Positions 55,501 through 64,000 of a stretch of DNA of 64,000 bases are shown in pieces. Position numbers and translations under genes: made by a program. Where the stretch lies: the NCBI GenBank assembly GCA_009760855.2, contig WPIO01000033.1, positions 94,001-158,000 of the forward strand. The letters are read 5' to 3'. Numbering within the stretch: position 1 is the stretch's first letter; each line of letters opens with the position of its first letter. This DNA comes from Cristatella mucedo (taxonomy: Eukaryota > Bryozoa > Phylactolaemata > Cristatellidae). The notes under the pieces were generated by a model, which did no database searches, had not been told where the DNA came from, and saw only the letters and a list, made by a program, of their open reading frames with translations.

Positions 55501-58500
55501 AAGCCCATCACTATATCTTTTAGTTGTGAGAGCTGAAAGTATTGCCTATTGTCCAGTCACCATATGCCCACTAGATTTTCGTGGAATTATTTCGATGTCG
55601 TATCGATTGTTGTTTATTAAGGATACTTCAAGCTTTCAGTTTCTAGTAAGTTCCACACTCTTGGAGAACATTAACCAAGGACACAATTTCTGGTGGAGTT
55701 CATCCAAGCGACTAAAGTCAGAACAGTGGTTGGTAAGGCAGAGGACCTGGCAGGCAAAAAATTCAGGTAGGTAGGCCATAACAACTAAATGAGAGAAGTA
55801 GAAAACATCGCCTCTAAATTATTAAAATATTTAGTTTTTTATTGCCACTACATTCATCATTCAAAGCAGGTTATTATTGCGTTTCTTTAACAAGAATATG
55901 CTGTTAAAGCTAACTGGATCATTCTGATGACAGCAACTTACATTCACTTACTTTCATTGACTCGCACGAGGGATACCAGAGGCCCCAGTTAGGCTTTCAC
56001 CCGGAGTAATAAGAACCAGCGTCCGAATCTCTCATGGAGCACAGAAATACTAGTGAGAGCCAACCGCGTGACGAAAAAGGGCCCCTTCAAGCTCTCAGTG
56101 AGACCTGCTTGGCGTTGATCCACCATTTTCAGCAAAGAGAAAAGATAGAGTGAAAGTGTTTAGCACCTAATACACTATTTTGTATCATACTGCTGGTCTA
56201 GTTAATAAAACGTTCATGAATCGAAGAAACTTAGGTACCAGGATTCGGACTACTTCTGAAAAGAAATTGAGTAAGAAATGCGAGTCCAAGAATACTCTCC
56301 CGTAGCTTGAGCAAAACATCTGAATCGTTCTTAATCTACCTGGATTCGATTACAAATAAATTGTAATACTCGTCACACAGATACCTATATCGGGACTAAT
56401 GCCGGGTTCATTCACAACAAAGGAGCTTCTTAAACCTCTATAAAATAAATTATTTTCTAAGACCTTCACCTATTTTAGATTGAAGCATGTTAGCAGTGTT
56501 TTGAATGCACGTAAAAGCACGTCATACTTAAGCCTAGTTTCAGCTGGCATCTAAATCTGTTCAAGTCAGCTGACTATGCAATAGTCAGCCGGAAGTAGGA
56601 GGTGGGCTTTTTAAGTACAGAAACATTAAGCACGGTCTTCAAATAATTTCAGTTTGATAAGGGGTGCAGGTAAACGACTAGAGTCAAAGGTAACGGGTGG
56701 TACAAATGGAGCTTCGACCAAGTATTTCTGTTAGATCGACCCCTGCAAGACTATGAAGGGATCTAATAGTGACAGACTTATCCTTAAAGCCGATAATTTG
56801 CTCCATGAGGATACAGGGCGGTTCAGTGAGACACTGTGCAGTGTGGTCTTGCGGTAACGGCAGACAAGCGTCGCGGCAAGCTGTGCGCCCAACTGTAAGC
56901 TTGTTTCTGTAATTTTAGAAAGACCTCCAAATAAGGAGTAGAAATATTGTAGAAAGTATGTCACAAATGCAGAGAACAGCTTCTCATTGGCATCCTTATT
57001 TAGGATAGCCAAAGTTTTTGGTACGTTGCGTAGCAGAACGTAGGCAGCTGTGACTGAGGAGCTGACACGCTGACATGTAGTCAATAGTTATGTTGGAGTA
57101 GAATATCCAGATTTCGTGCAGAGGCTTCATAAGATGTGCAGGCTGACACCACTCGGACTTTGGGCTTTGCAATTACTGAGAGACGCTAGGGTTTTGTGAT
57201 ACATAAGGTGCCAATGACAGGTGCATTTTTAAAGAGGTATTTGGGCGCTAGGTTCGGAGTTGCATATACTCACGCAGAGTTATTCCCCAGCCTGTGGCGA
57301 TGCATATACTTCCGGTCGGGGCTTCGTTGCTGGGTAGACAAATAGGCTTGACGGTTGAGCTATATGATACTGCATTTGCCATTTTTATGAGTGCAATATC
57401 GTTATCTAGCGTTTGCTCATTGAACTGTTGATGAATAACAACTCTTCCAATCCTCATATGTATCTCTGTGGCATCTGTGATAGTTCGATTATGTTTTCCA
57501 AGGATAATTTTCCAGGCCCCGTTGCTGTTTGACGAACTACAACAAATAGGCAGTGATGCATCATAGCTATTGATAGGAATCGTACCAAATATATGGACAG
57601 ATCGTAACATAATAGCTTTGTATTACATAATATGCACCAGTAATGACATTGGGAATAGATGGTTTGCTGCCGATAAAGAACCGAAATTCGTAACCCTTGT
57701 ACGAACTGTCGTCGATGAATTGAAGCACTCTTTGTACGGCGCACACAACAAGTACTTCAGATGATTATACTGTGTAAACAAACAACTAGTTTTCCTGTAT
57801 CCTAACAACCAAAATAATTCAATAAACCTATTCCGTCTGTATGCACCCAATTCACTTCGAGCCACTAATTTTTTAGCTTTTCAAGGCTTTGGTGATGCAT
57901 TTTAAACTTGTATGCTACTGCTGTAGATAATTCTTAATATAATTGACCCGAAGTTGTGACCAGAGCCAACTACAAATGGTTGTTGAGTGAATATGATGTC
58001 AACAGAAAGTCTCTGATGTAACCAACCTACGAGCTTTTTCATATTAAAAAAATAAAACTAAGGATACTGCGGTGCTGCTGGAGGGCAGGATCAATCAGGA
58101 ACAACACTCTTAGCTTCGTATGCTGCACAATGCATTAGTACCTGCACGGCATACCTGACTACTGAGGTTGTGAACATGTTTAAATGTTAAACACCAGTGA
58201 TCTCATATAGGATGTTTCTAAATAGTTTTACTTAATCTTTGATTGCAGCTCAGAACCGGAGCCCTAGAGATTTACCTCTGAACATTTCTCCTCATCTCTC
58301 CTGTTGAGCTTGAAGGAAAGTGGGCGATCCTTCAGTCGGACAACAAAGCTTCCCCCACCCACATGTGTAGCCTCTACATCCATACCAAGGCATCTTCTGA
58401 ATCTACTAGCCAAAGTCCCGTACTGAGAACGAGTATTTAGTCCCTATAAATAAATCATCATGACATCATGCAAAGAGTATAAAAGAGCACGGCTAATAGG

Positions 58501-61500
58501 CTGTGTCGACAGAACATCGGCATGAAAACATTTTTAATAAAGCTGGGAGCTTTTAATTTTATAATATGAAGCTTGGCCGCAGCAAGATCTTCTTAAAGCT
58601 TATTTGAACCCACCAAACAAATAATATTTTACCACCTCGTAAAAACAGTAAGCTTTAAGCTGAAGGCACGCCTCTCAGTAAGGTTATCCAGCGTTTTCCC
58701 ACAAATTGTACTGAGAACTTCGTAAAGACTTAAGAGAAACATTATGCAATAGAAGAGTGGCAAAGCTTCACTTTGACGGCTATAAAGTTATATAATAATA
58801 TTTTACTAATCCGTTCGCCAGTTGATAGTCTGACGTCGTGCTCCCGTCAGCTGCGAATTTCCACAGAGGACTCCTTTTAAATATGCCAAATGAACTATCA
58901 AAGAGTCCAAAGCAGGTATGGGCATCTATTAGAAAAATTATCCACGTGAAATTACACCTGTAGTGACACCGGGACTTTGAGCTACCTCTGCCGCTTAGCC
59001 AGCCCTATCTAAAAAAAAGTGCCAGAACCCTACGAGTAATGGCGTCAGGCTTGCGTGCACGTGCAGAATGAAGCAGACCAAAGCTCACATTACCAAAGTC
59101 GTACAGTGGTATATTTCTCAGTCAGCCAATAAAAGCTCGCTGTTGGCCTGCGGCTCAGTAGCTCTGCCTGTGGTACAGGAGAAAAGAGGTTACCGTCCGT
59201 ATGGCCTCACGGACGCTCAGACGTTCTCGTGCAAGTTGGCGATTTTAAATTACTATAAAACCGAACTGCTGCACATAGCACACCAAAAGCGCGTGGCTGG
59301 ATTAGAAAGCTTGCTCTTCTAAACAGGTGACACTTTCGTCCCACGATCTGCACGTTTCCGAAATTTAGGCATGGTTTTTAGCGGTTGCCGAAATTCTAAA
59401 AGCTTAATTCGGAAGACTGCTCCTACCGCTAGCCATCACGTCCAATCCCTATCTAAGATTAGGAGCTGTCATATGCAGTAGCTTGCAAAATGTTTAACTC
59501 GTTCCTTAGTTCTGACTTGACTTGATTATTGTTATTCCCTTTTGGCTGGGCTACCAAAGAAAGCAACTAGGCCACTGCCCCTGGCTAAGAACATGGCTGC
59601 AAAGCTCAGTCTTCAATTCTCAGAGGTTTGAGCACGTGTCTCTTTTGCTAAAAGAGCTAGGATGGCTGCCGGTTAATCAATGGATACAGTTCAAAGTTCA
59701 TACACTGACCCACAAGGCCCGCCACAGCTTGACTCCTTGGTACCTAGCTGAACTGCTTCGCTATCTTCAGCCTCCTCCTAGGCACTATATGGACAATAAA
59801 TAAGCCGTTTCATTTCTCCGCCTTAAAAACCGTTGGCGCCAGATGCTTTAGCTCTGCAGGTCCTAGACTGGAAGTCGCCTCCATAATTATTATGCGACGA
59901 AAACTACTCTCCTGCTGCCGACTATGGCACATTATTTCCAGCGGTCCTGAGGTGTCACTCCTATGCCACTCACTCCCTCAACAGCTCTACTGACTCTGCT
60001 ATGCTTCCCACTTTCTTGTTGTTGAGTACGATGAAGTCTGTTGCTACCGAATGCCTACTGAAAGTCACTTAGGCTGTGAGTGCAATAAACAAAACTCTCT
60101 TGCATAACACCCACATAGTTGAATGGCTTTCTGTAGTTGCCGACATAGATGCACTACATAAGACCATTTCGGCAATCCATCAGCTTGTTGTTTGGTGGTA
60201 TGGTAAATAATAGCAACACGTAAGCACAGTGCAAGGCCTTCCTTACATTTGCAATTGCGGCCGCACTCATGGGAGAATAAATATGTAAATAGGAAACGGC
60301 TTTACACCCTCCTAAATACAGCTCAAGCAATTAAATATCTGCTTCCTTGTGATGAGGTGCTTATATCCAATGAGCGAGGTCATGAGTTTCAGCCCTTTGG
60401 CAGTTTTAAAGCACCATCTTAGCAAATACATTCTCCTCTGCGGTGTAAACAATAATCACCTTACGTATTTACATTTTAACTCCTGGGCACGTATAGAAGC
60501 ATATAACTGCAACGATGCTAGACACATAGTTCATTTAAACTCACCAACCATTCGAAAGTGATTCTTTCGAGCAAATGTAAAGTACCTGGAATGAGATTAA
60601 GTTATCTATGGGCACTAAATAAACGTTTTTTTCTCGCAACAAATCGGAGCACCAAATATCTCCGTAGCTTTATTAGAGCACAAGCATAATGAGATAGAAA
60701 ATAATTGAGACCATTTGCAAAAGAATGAGCGGAACTAAAATCTAAAGGCCTAAATACCACAGTTACTAAAAGGTATGCCTATTTTTCTTGCACTGCATTC
60801 TGGGTTAGATTAAACTGTGTTAATTCATCTGATCCTGTTCTGGTCAAATAATGGATGTTTTTGAGAAAAGTGTGTTCCTCGCCTCGGCTGTTATTGAAAT
60901 AAAATAAAGAAGTTTTCTACTGCTTGCCTAATAACTATCTCGTGCCAGTAGTGGCTGTCCCGATCGTGTAATCTCGACTAGACATTTTGAAGACCTAGAT
61001 CGTCTGCAACGTCTATGTCGCTTATATTTAACTTAATTCGTCAGGTATTAACAGTCAAATGGATTGTAAGATCCTCGGTCGGTTTAGTGGGTTACTTCGC
61101 TTGCTTGCACCAGCCTACCACACTTTACCGCTCATCATGTGTCGTCTCACAACTCTTGTCCCACACTAAGCATCTGGTTACATTTTCGTTTCTCGCAATA
61201 AATTTAAACTGGTTAGTGATCGGGAAAACAGCTCGTATGCACCAAGAGTGTTGAACTCTCTCCCTGCAAGGTCCACGGCCGTCGATGAAATTTCAGCTTC
61301 CAAGTCTCGACTCATGATATAATCTATTAAGATCGGCTTTCTGCTGGCCAGGCAGACTGCTATCGTTTATATTCCTGCTGGCTACCCATCTATGAACAAT
61401 TCCTTGCCGATCACTAGATTCTGGTCGTGCTAACGGTTCAGCTTATTGGCTTAATGCATTTTCATTGTTTTAGCAAGATAGCGAAAGCATTGTAGAGTCT

Positions 61501-62830
61501 CATTCCCTACTTCACTCTTCAACTTTTGCTGCTTAAATCTATCTCGGTTTTCGAAATATGCGTATATTCATTAAAAAGTTGATGAAAATTGTGAAAGTTA
61601 TATAGCGCCCGCTCATTTTTTTAGCAGATTTCAAATCCCTGTTTTTCAATTAAAATTAAAATTACTGTACATGTGGAGCTCGGAAAAAGACGACGATGAA
61701 CTTGTTGAAGATATTGCACCGCCTGAAGACCCTCGTGCTAAAGTCGTGGCTTCAGAGGAGCAGTAACCTTGCTCTTCTTTGCTGTTCTGTACATCTCTGT
61801 ATCGAAATCGCTTCATCATCAAATGAGCTATTTTTATAGCTTTGTGTTTGTTCATAAGAACTGTGTGTGTGCAATTAAATTTGCAATAATAACAGAAAGA
61901 TGTTTTTAACGTAATATGTCTTAATTTCGTTTTATTTTGTCTAATATATTTGGTAATACGAGTGTAACGGCGACTAAAGTTGTGTTATTTTACGTCAGGA
62001 AGGCACTAATAATGTTTAAAAACATATTGAGATGGTCATAAACAGGCCTTTTACGCTCTAACTACGAAAATATTCGATTTATAAATCAAGAATCCTACTT
62101 CGCGGAAATTCACCTGTCTCAGTACAGCCTGAAACGGATTATTTGCGATAAAAGAGGGTCGACTGTAATTGTTTGCTTTTGAATTATTGATATCGTTTGT
62201 TCGCTAAACCCTGGTGATTAATTTTGATATAGTAAGTTACAATTCTTTAGTGATTCAAGATTTGTTTCCCTCAAAGAAGATTAAAATAACTAATGAGTAT
62301 TTATATAACATCGTACTGAAAATAATTTTTTGAAGATAATTGCAGGAAACATTATTATAAATTTTCTTTCTTACGATACCTGATATGTTACATTCAGTTT
62401 ATTACCCATTAAATCATACTTTGTATCATGCACATGTCTTTAAAAAATGAGATTACATTTTATTTCGATTCCACTTATATCAAGTTATCTATTAACGTAT
62501 ATATATTTTTTAGATGATATTTAATCCTAATGGTTCCGCTAAGAGATGATATTGCGAATGTGAGTGTAAATCTGACCTAAATTATTCTTATGGTGTAAAA
62601 CAGCTTTAAGAATTATTAGTTTTATTGCTGATCGAGTTGCACTTACTAGAATTTCAGGCAGTGGGCAGCCGTTAGAATCCACTTGGAACTGATAAGGCTT
62701 CCACCGCAGACAGCTCCTGAGTTATTAATGAGCATCACTTGCCACGGCCAACTGTGAGCAATAGCCTCCACACCTCCAACTATGCGCTGGTTAACGAGCC
62801 AGGGGGCCACGTTAGATCGACCACATACAC
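52510..62830 (-). CDS. Gene A (3' part): trypsin-like S1 serine protease domain
   Basis: Five exons join in perfect phase to a full chymotrypsin-fold domain: [15 protein letters not shown] (His57), [10 protein letters not shown] (Asp102), DTCK|GDSGGPL (Ser195) and RPGVYVKV. Asp189, Gly216 and Gly226 predict cleavage after Arg or Lys. The cysteine before IVGG ([10 protein letters not shown]) and the one in KPICLP would tie the activated chain to an N-terminal region, so the enzyme is probably multidomain and secreted or membrane-bound, and is made as a zymogen cut at QR|IVGG. The four catalytic-domain disulphides (42-58, 136-201, 168-182, 191-220) are all present. No upstream exon was found before the right edge. 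Family certain, exact orthologue unknown. Confidence 0.93.
52681..52768 (-). CDS. Gene A exon: Ser195
   Basis: Acceptor tcgattttag, donor gtaagt, phase 0 in and phase 1 out. It encodes [20 protein letters not shown], then ITSWGFGCA. It holds the catalytic serine, the oxyanion glycine and the S-W-G strand that lines the substrate pocket. Confidence 0.94.
53728..53867 (-). CDS. Gene A exon: substrate pocket (Asp189), GC donor
   Basis: Acceptor gctttag, phase 1 in and phase 0 out. It encodes [20 protein letters not shown], then [17 protein letters not shown]. Asp of DTCK is residue 189 at the base of the S1 pocket. The exon must end at AAG, because the next exon starts with GGT GAC AGT; the intron therefore begins with GC (AAG|gcaagt). 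Confidence 0.92.
54120..54266. repeat. 77-base tandem duplication
   Basis: Two adjacent diverged units: acttagtaatcatattaagg ... gttgagaaaat and acttaataattatattaggg ... cttgagaaaat. It lies in gene A's intron between the Asp102 and Asp189 exons. Confidence 0.8.
55358..55774 (+). CDS. Unrecognised 138-codon open frame
   Basis: One of the longest frames in the window, antisense to gene A within its intron. It starts [20 protein letters not shown] and has a hydrophobic beginning and no recognised domain. No promoter, splice partners or repeats support it. In AT-rich DNA a frame of this size can arise by chance, so it is listed as possible only. Confidence 0.2.
   Translation: MLSLEEFSWTDSFALWVLGFGFHLFYPRLISLTAGDRKSLDDSLANNLSPSLYLLVVRAESIAYCPVTICPLDFRGIISMSYRLLFIKDTSSFQFLVSSTLLENINQGHNFWWSSSKRLKSEQWLVRQRTWQAKNSGR
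56731..57084 (-). CDS. Unrecognised 117-codon open frame
   Basis: Minus strand, between the Asp102 exon and the Asp189 exon of gene A, so it lies in an intron. It contains [20 protein letters not shown] and [20 protein letters not shown]. The leucine-rich helical look could be a transposase or retroelement remnant, but I recognise no motif. Confidence 0.2.
   Translation of the reverse strand: MTTCQRVSSSVTAAYVLLRNVPKTLAILNKDANEKLFSAFVTYFLQYFYSLFGGLSKITETSLQLGAQLAATLVCRYRKTTLHSVSLNRPVSSWSKLSALRISLSLLDPFIVLQGSI
57274..57524 (-). CDS. Gene A exon: Asp102
   Basis: Acceptor gtcaaacag, donor gtgagt; TA|C joins with the previous exon to give Tyr. It encodes [52 protein letters not shown] and [10 protein letters not shown]. 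Asp102 is the second Asp of LDNDIAL. The Cys of PICLP is the partner of the propeptide Cys. Intron to the previous exon is about 5.1 kb. Confidence 0.94.
58276..58443 (-). CDS. Unrecognised exon-like frame, 56 codons
   Basis: Minus strand, exactly 56 codons between acceptor ttatttatag and donor GAG|gtaaat, phase 0 on both sides, with stops just outside the frame. It encodes [20 protein letters not shown], then [30 protein letters not shown] and EEKCSE. The composition looks like coding sequence, but I know no family for it. It lies inside gene A's 5.1-kb intron on the same strand, yet cannot be part of the trypsin message: the flanking exons join in phase 2, and inserting it would create a stop. 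It may be an exon of a nested gene or a piece of a mobile element. Confidence 0.4.
59190..60125 (+). mobile_element. Non-LTR retrotransposon (family 2), 3' part
   Basis: Starts in the region after the catalytic motif ([17 protein letters not shown], then [10 protein letters not shown]) and continues through [19 protein letters not shown] and [10 protein letters not shown] to the family-2 tail near 60120. It lies in the first visible intron of gene A, antisense to it. Confidence 0.8.
60571..60625 (+). repeat. SINE-like tail remnant
   Basis: gcaaatgtaaagtacctgga then atgagattaagttatctatg and ggcactaaataaacg. Pairs with 26001-26065. A box B-like gtcatgagtttcagccc lies about 190 bases upstream. 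Confidence 0.45.
61080..61325 (+). mobile_element. Possible non-LTR retrotransposon 3' remnant
   Basis: Reads [20 protein letters not shown] near 61215, resembling the A-P-R-L-W-N-S-L-P close of non-LTR proteins. Short and frame-broken. Confidence 0.45.
61640..62165 (+). mobile_element. Tigger/pogo-like transposon, 3' end fragment
   Basis: Plus-strand frame [29 protein letters not shown] and a stop at 61766, then about 400 bases to the terminal GACTG at 62161-62165, followed by TA. The tail aligns with that at 37965-37729 (acidic run, P-E-D, V-x-S-E-E-Q, stop), and the bases after the stop are nearly identical. Confidence 0.7.
62647..62830 (-). CDS. Gene A exon: activation site and His57
   Basis: Acceptor tcatttttag (phase 1 in), donor gtaagt (phase 2 out). 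It encodes [15 protein letters not shown], then [36 protein letters not shown] and LKF. Cleavage after Arg would free the IVGG N-terminus that inserts into the fold. His57 lies in TAAHC. Confidence 0.94.
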
Positions 62831-64000
62831 CTAAAAATGATAGTTATGAATAACAGTGACTCTGGCTGATCTACGTGCTCCATTCATATGATGTCAGACG
62901 AGTCTTGATGGCTATCACACGCCTACAGCTGGAAATAAAGGATTAATTGCTTGTCAACTGCAACCCACGACAGGTCATGAATTGCGAACATAGTGCAAGT
63001 GGACCAAGATTAATGCACACAAGTGCTCCTCTATAATATGAGCAATGTACTTTCAGCGAAGATTGCATTGCTCTATCTTAATTTGCCGCATGCAGAGATG
63101 TTCAAAATACAAGCAAAGATGAAGAAAACAAAAAACTGTAAATATGCATACGCTGGCTTGATAAGTCTTTACATATCCTCGTGTATAACTATGCATACAT
63201 GATAAATAAAACAGCAGTAAACTTTAGTCCAATTAAATTTACATGGTGGCTTAGTCCAATTAAATTTACATGGCTGTTTACCCACACAATGAGTTTTATT
63301 ATTTCTTATGAAGTTCGATCGCAGAAATAGTAGCTTCACAATATAATCCAACTTTTAACTTATATTGAACTTAAGAATCAGTCATCTGTGGTGAAGTCAC
63401 AATTTTTCACAAGGAGGCAAGATCCACAGATAATTAAACATAGAATCAATGTCGTAAAGTTTATTCGATGAATGTCTTGTTAGTATCTCCTCCGGAATTC
63501 CACCTAATAATATACCAAACGAAATTAAATTTAGAGTTCTAGGAGAGGAGTCACAGAATTTAAAGCTCGTACGTAATTGGCTCTTCCCTAGGTAGTTGAA
63601 TATATGCCTTGTAATATCCAGCGGATCCAACTCATTGAGAATCGCTTCCCAACTGATTTGGCACACCTTGTAGAGAAAGCGAGACCAGAGGAGACATGAA
63701 CCTCATAAAGAGAGGTTAAACTATTCTCATAATCAGCGGTCATCCTGTAACTAGAAAGGAGAAGCGAGAGATAAAGAAAAAAGCTACCCAGCCGAGTTTC
63801 ATTCATAAGCAAGCATGATTATATCTTGACTTTTAAATTTTAAGAAATCAAAGAAATTCCTTTTCAAGTTATGGCAGAATTTGGTGACCGACAGTAGGGG
63901 ACATTATTACGGGAAGCATCGACTGCTACAACCAAAAGAGCACCTACATAATGTGGCAGACAACTATAAAAAAATCTCATTGGGGATTTCAAGTTTGCAT
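62831..64000. other. Gene A intron or upstream flank
   Basis: The first visible protease exon has an acceptor at 62831, so gene A must continue to the right. No exon could be recognised in these 1.2 kb. An 89-codon minus frame at 63397-63666 and a 74-codon one at 63588-63812 show no known domain. Confidence 0.5.
63224..63273. repeat. 27-base tandem duplication
   Basis: ttagtccaattaaatttaca followed by tggtggc or tggctg occurs twice in succession. Confidence 0.85.

Overview
This is a window of animal (metazoan) nuclear DNA. It is AT-rich by eye, gene-poor and full of decayed transposable elements. The gene parts are short exons with GT-AG borders (one GC-AG) separated by introns of 73 bases to about 8 kb. 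The domain mix (CUB, LDLa, PAN/apple, SRCR, trypsin), tRNA-derived SINEs, CR1/L2-like non-LTR retrotransposons and Tigger/pogo-like DNA transposons points to an animal, probably a marine invertebrate. I cannot name the species. Nothing bacterial, viral or organellar is seen.

Two host genes lie on the minus strand. Gene B starts at 22474 with a TATA box and a signal peptide and runs off the left edge. Its exons encode CUB (22338-21317), a SEA-like piece (21243-21050), LDLa (17711-17598), PAN/apple (candidate first half 14111-14036, clear second half 13355-13199), LDLa (12120-12013), SRCR (11891-11739 plus 3717-3538), then a Ser/Thr-rich linker leading into a second SRCR domain cut by the window edge. 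Gene A (62830-52510) gives five exons encoding a complete trypsin-fold S1 protease domain: IVGG activation site, His57, Asp102, Ser195, Asp189, and an extra Cys upstream for tethering to a missing N-terminal part. Its stop codon and polyadenylation signal lie near 52510-52438. Its upstream exons lie beyond the right edge or are not recognisable. The two genes look like tandem members of one mosaic family (enteropeptidase/matriptase-like design), but gene B's protease end is outside the window, so this is inference.

The rest is repeats. 845-1340: non-LTR tail. 3980-5514: a solo LTR with TGTA...TACA ends and a GTAT target duplication, carrying a tandem repeat with a telomere-like TTAGGG core. 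7270-10838: a non-LTR element with a second element nested inside (TAAAC duplication) and an inverted third copy next to it. 26160-27560: another decayed copy. 28860-30306: a broken copy of a widespread multicopy invertebrate family. 37320-37965, 41170-42556 and 61640-62165: Tigger/pogo-like pieces. Six copies of one tRNA-like SINE and three of another are scattered throughout. A GC-rich repeat is present at 19036 and 47541. Microsatellites and short tandem duplications are marked. Long stretches in between hold nothing I can support.
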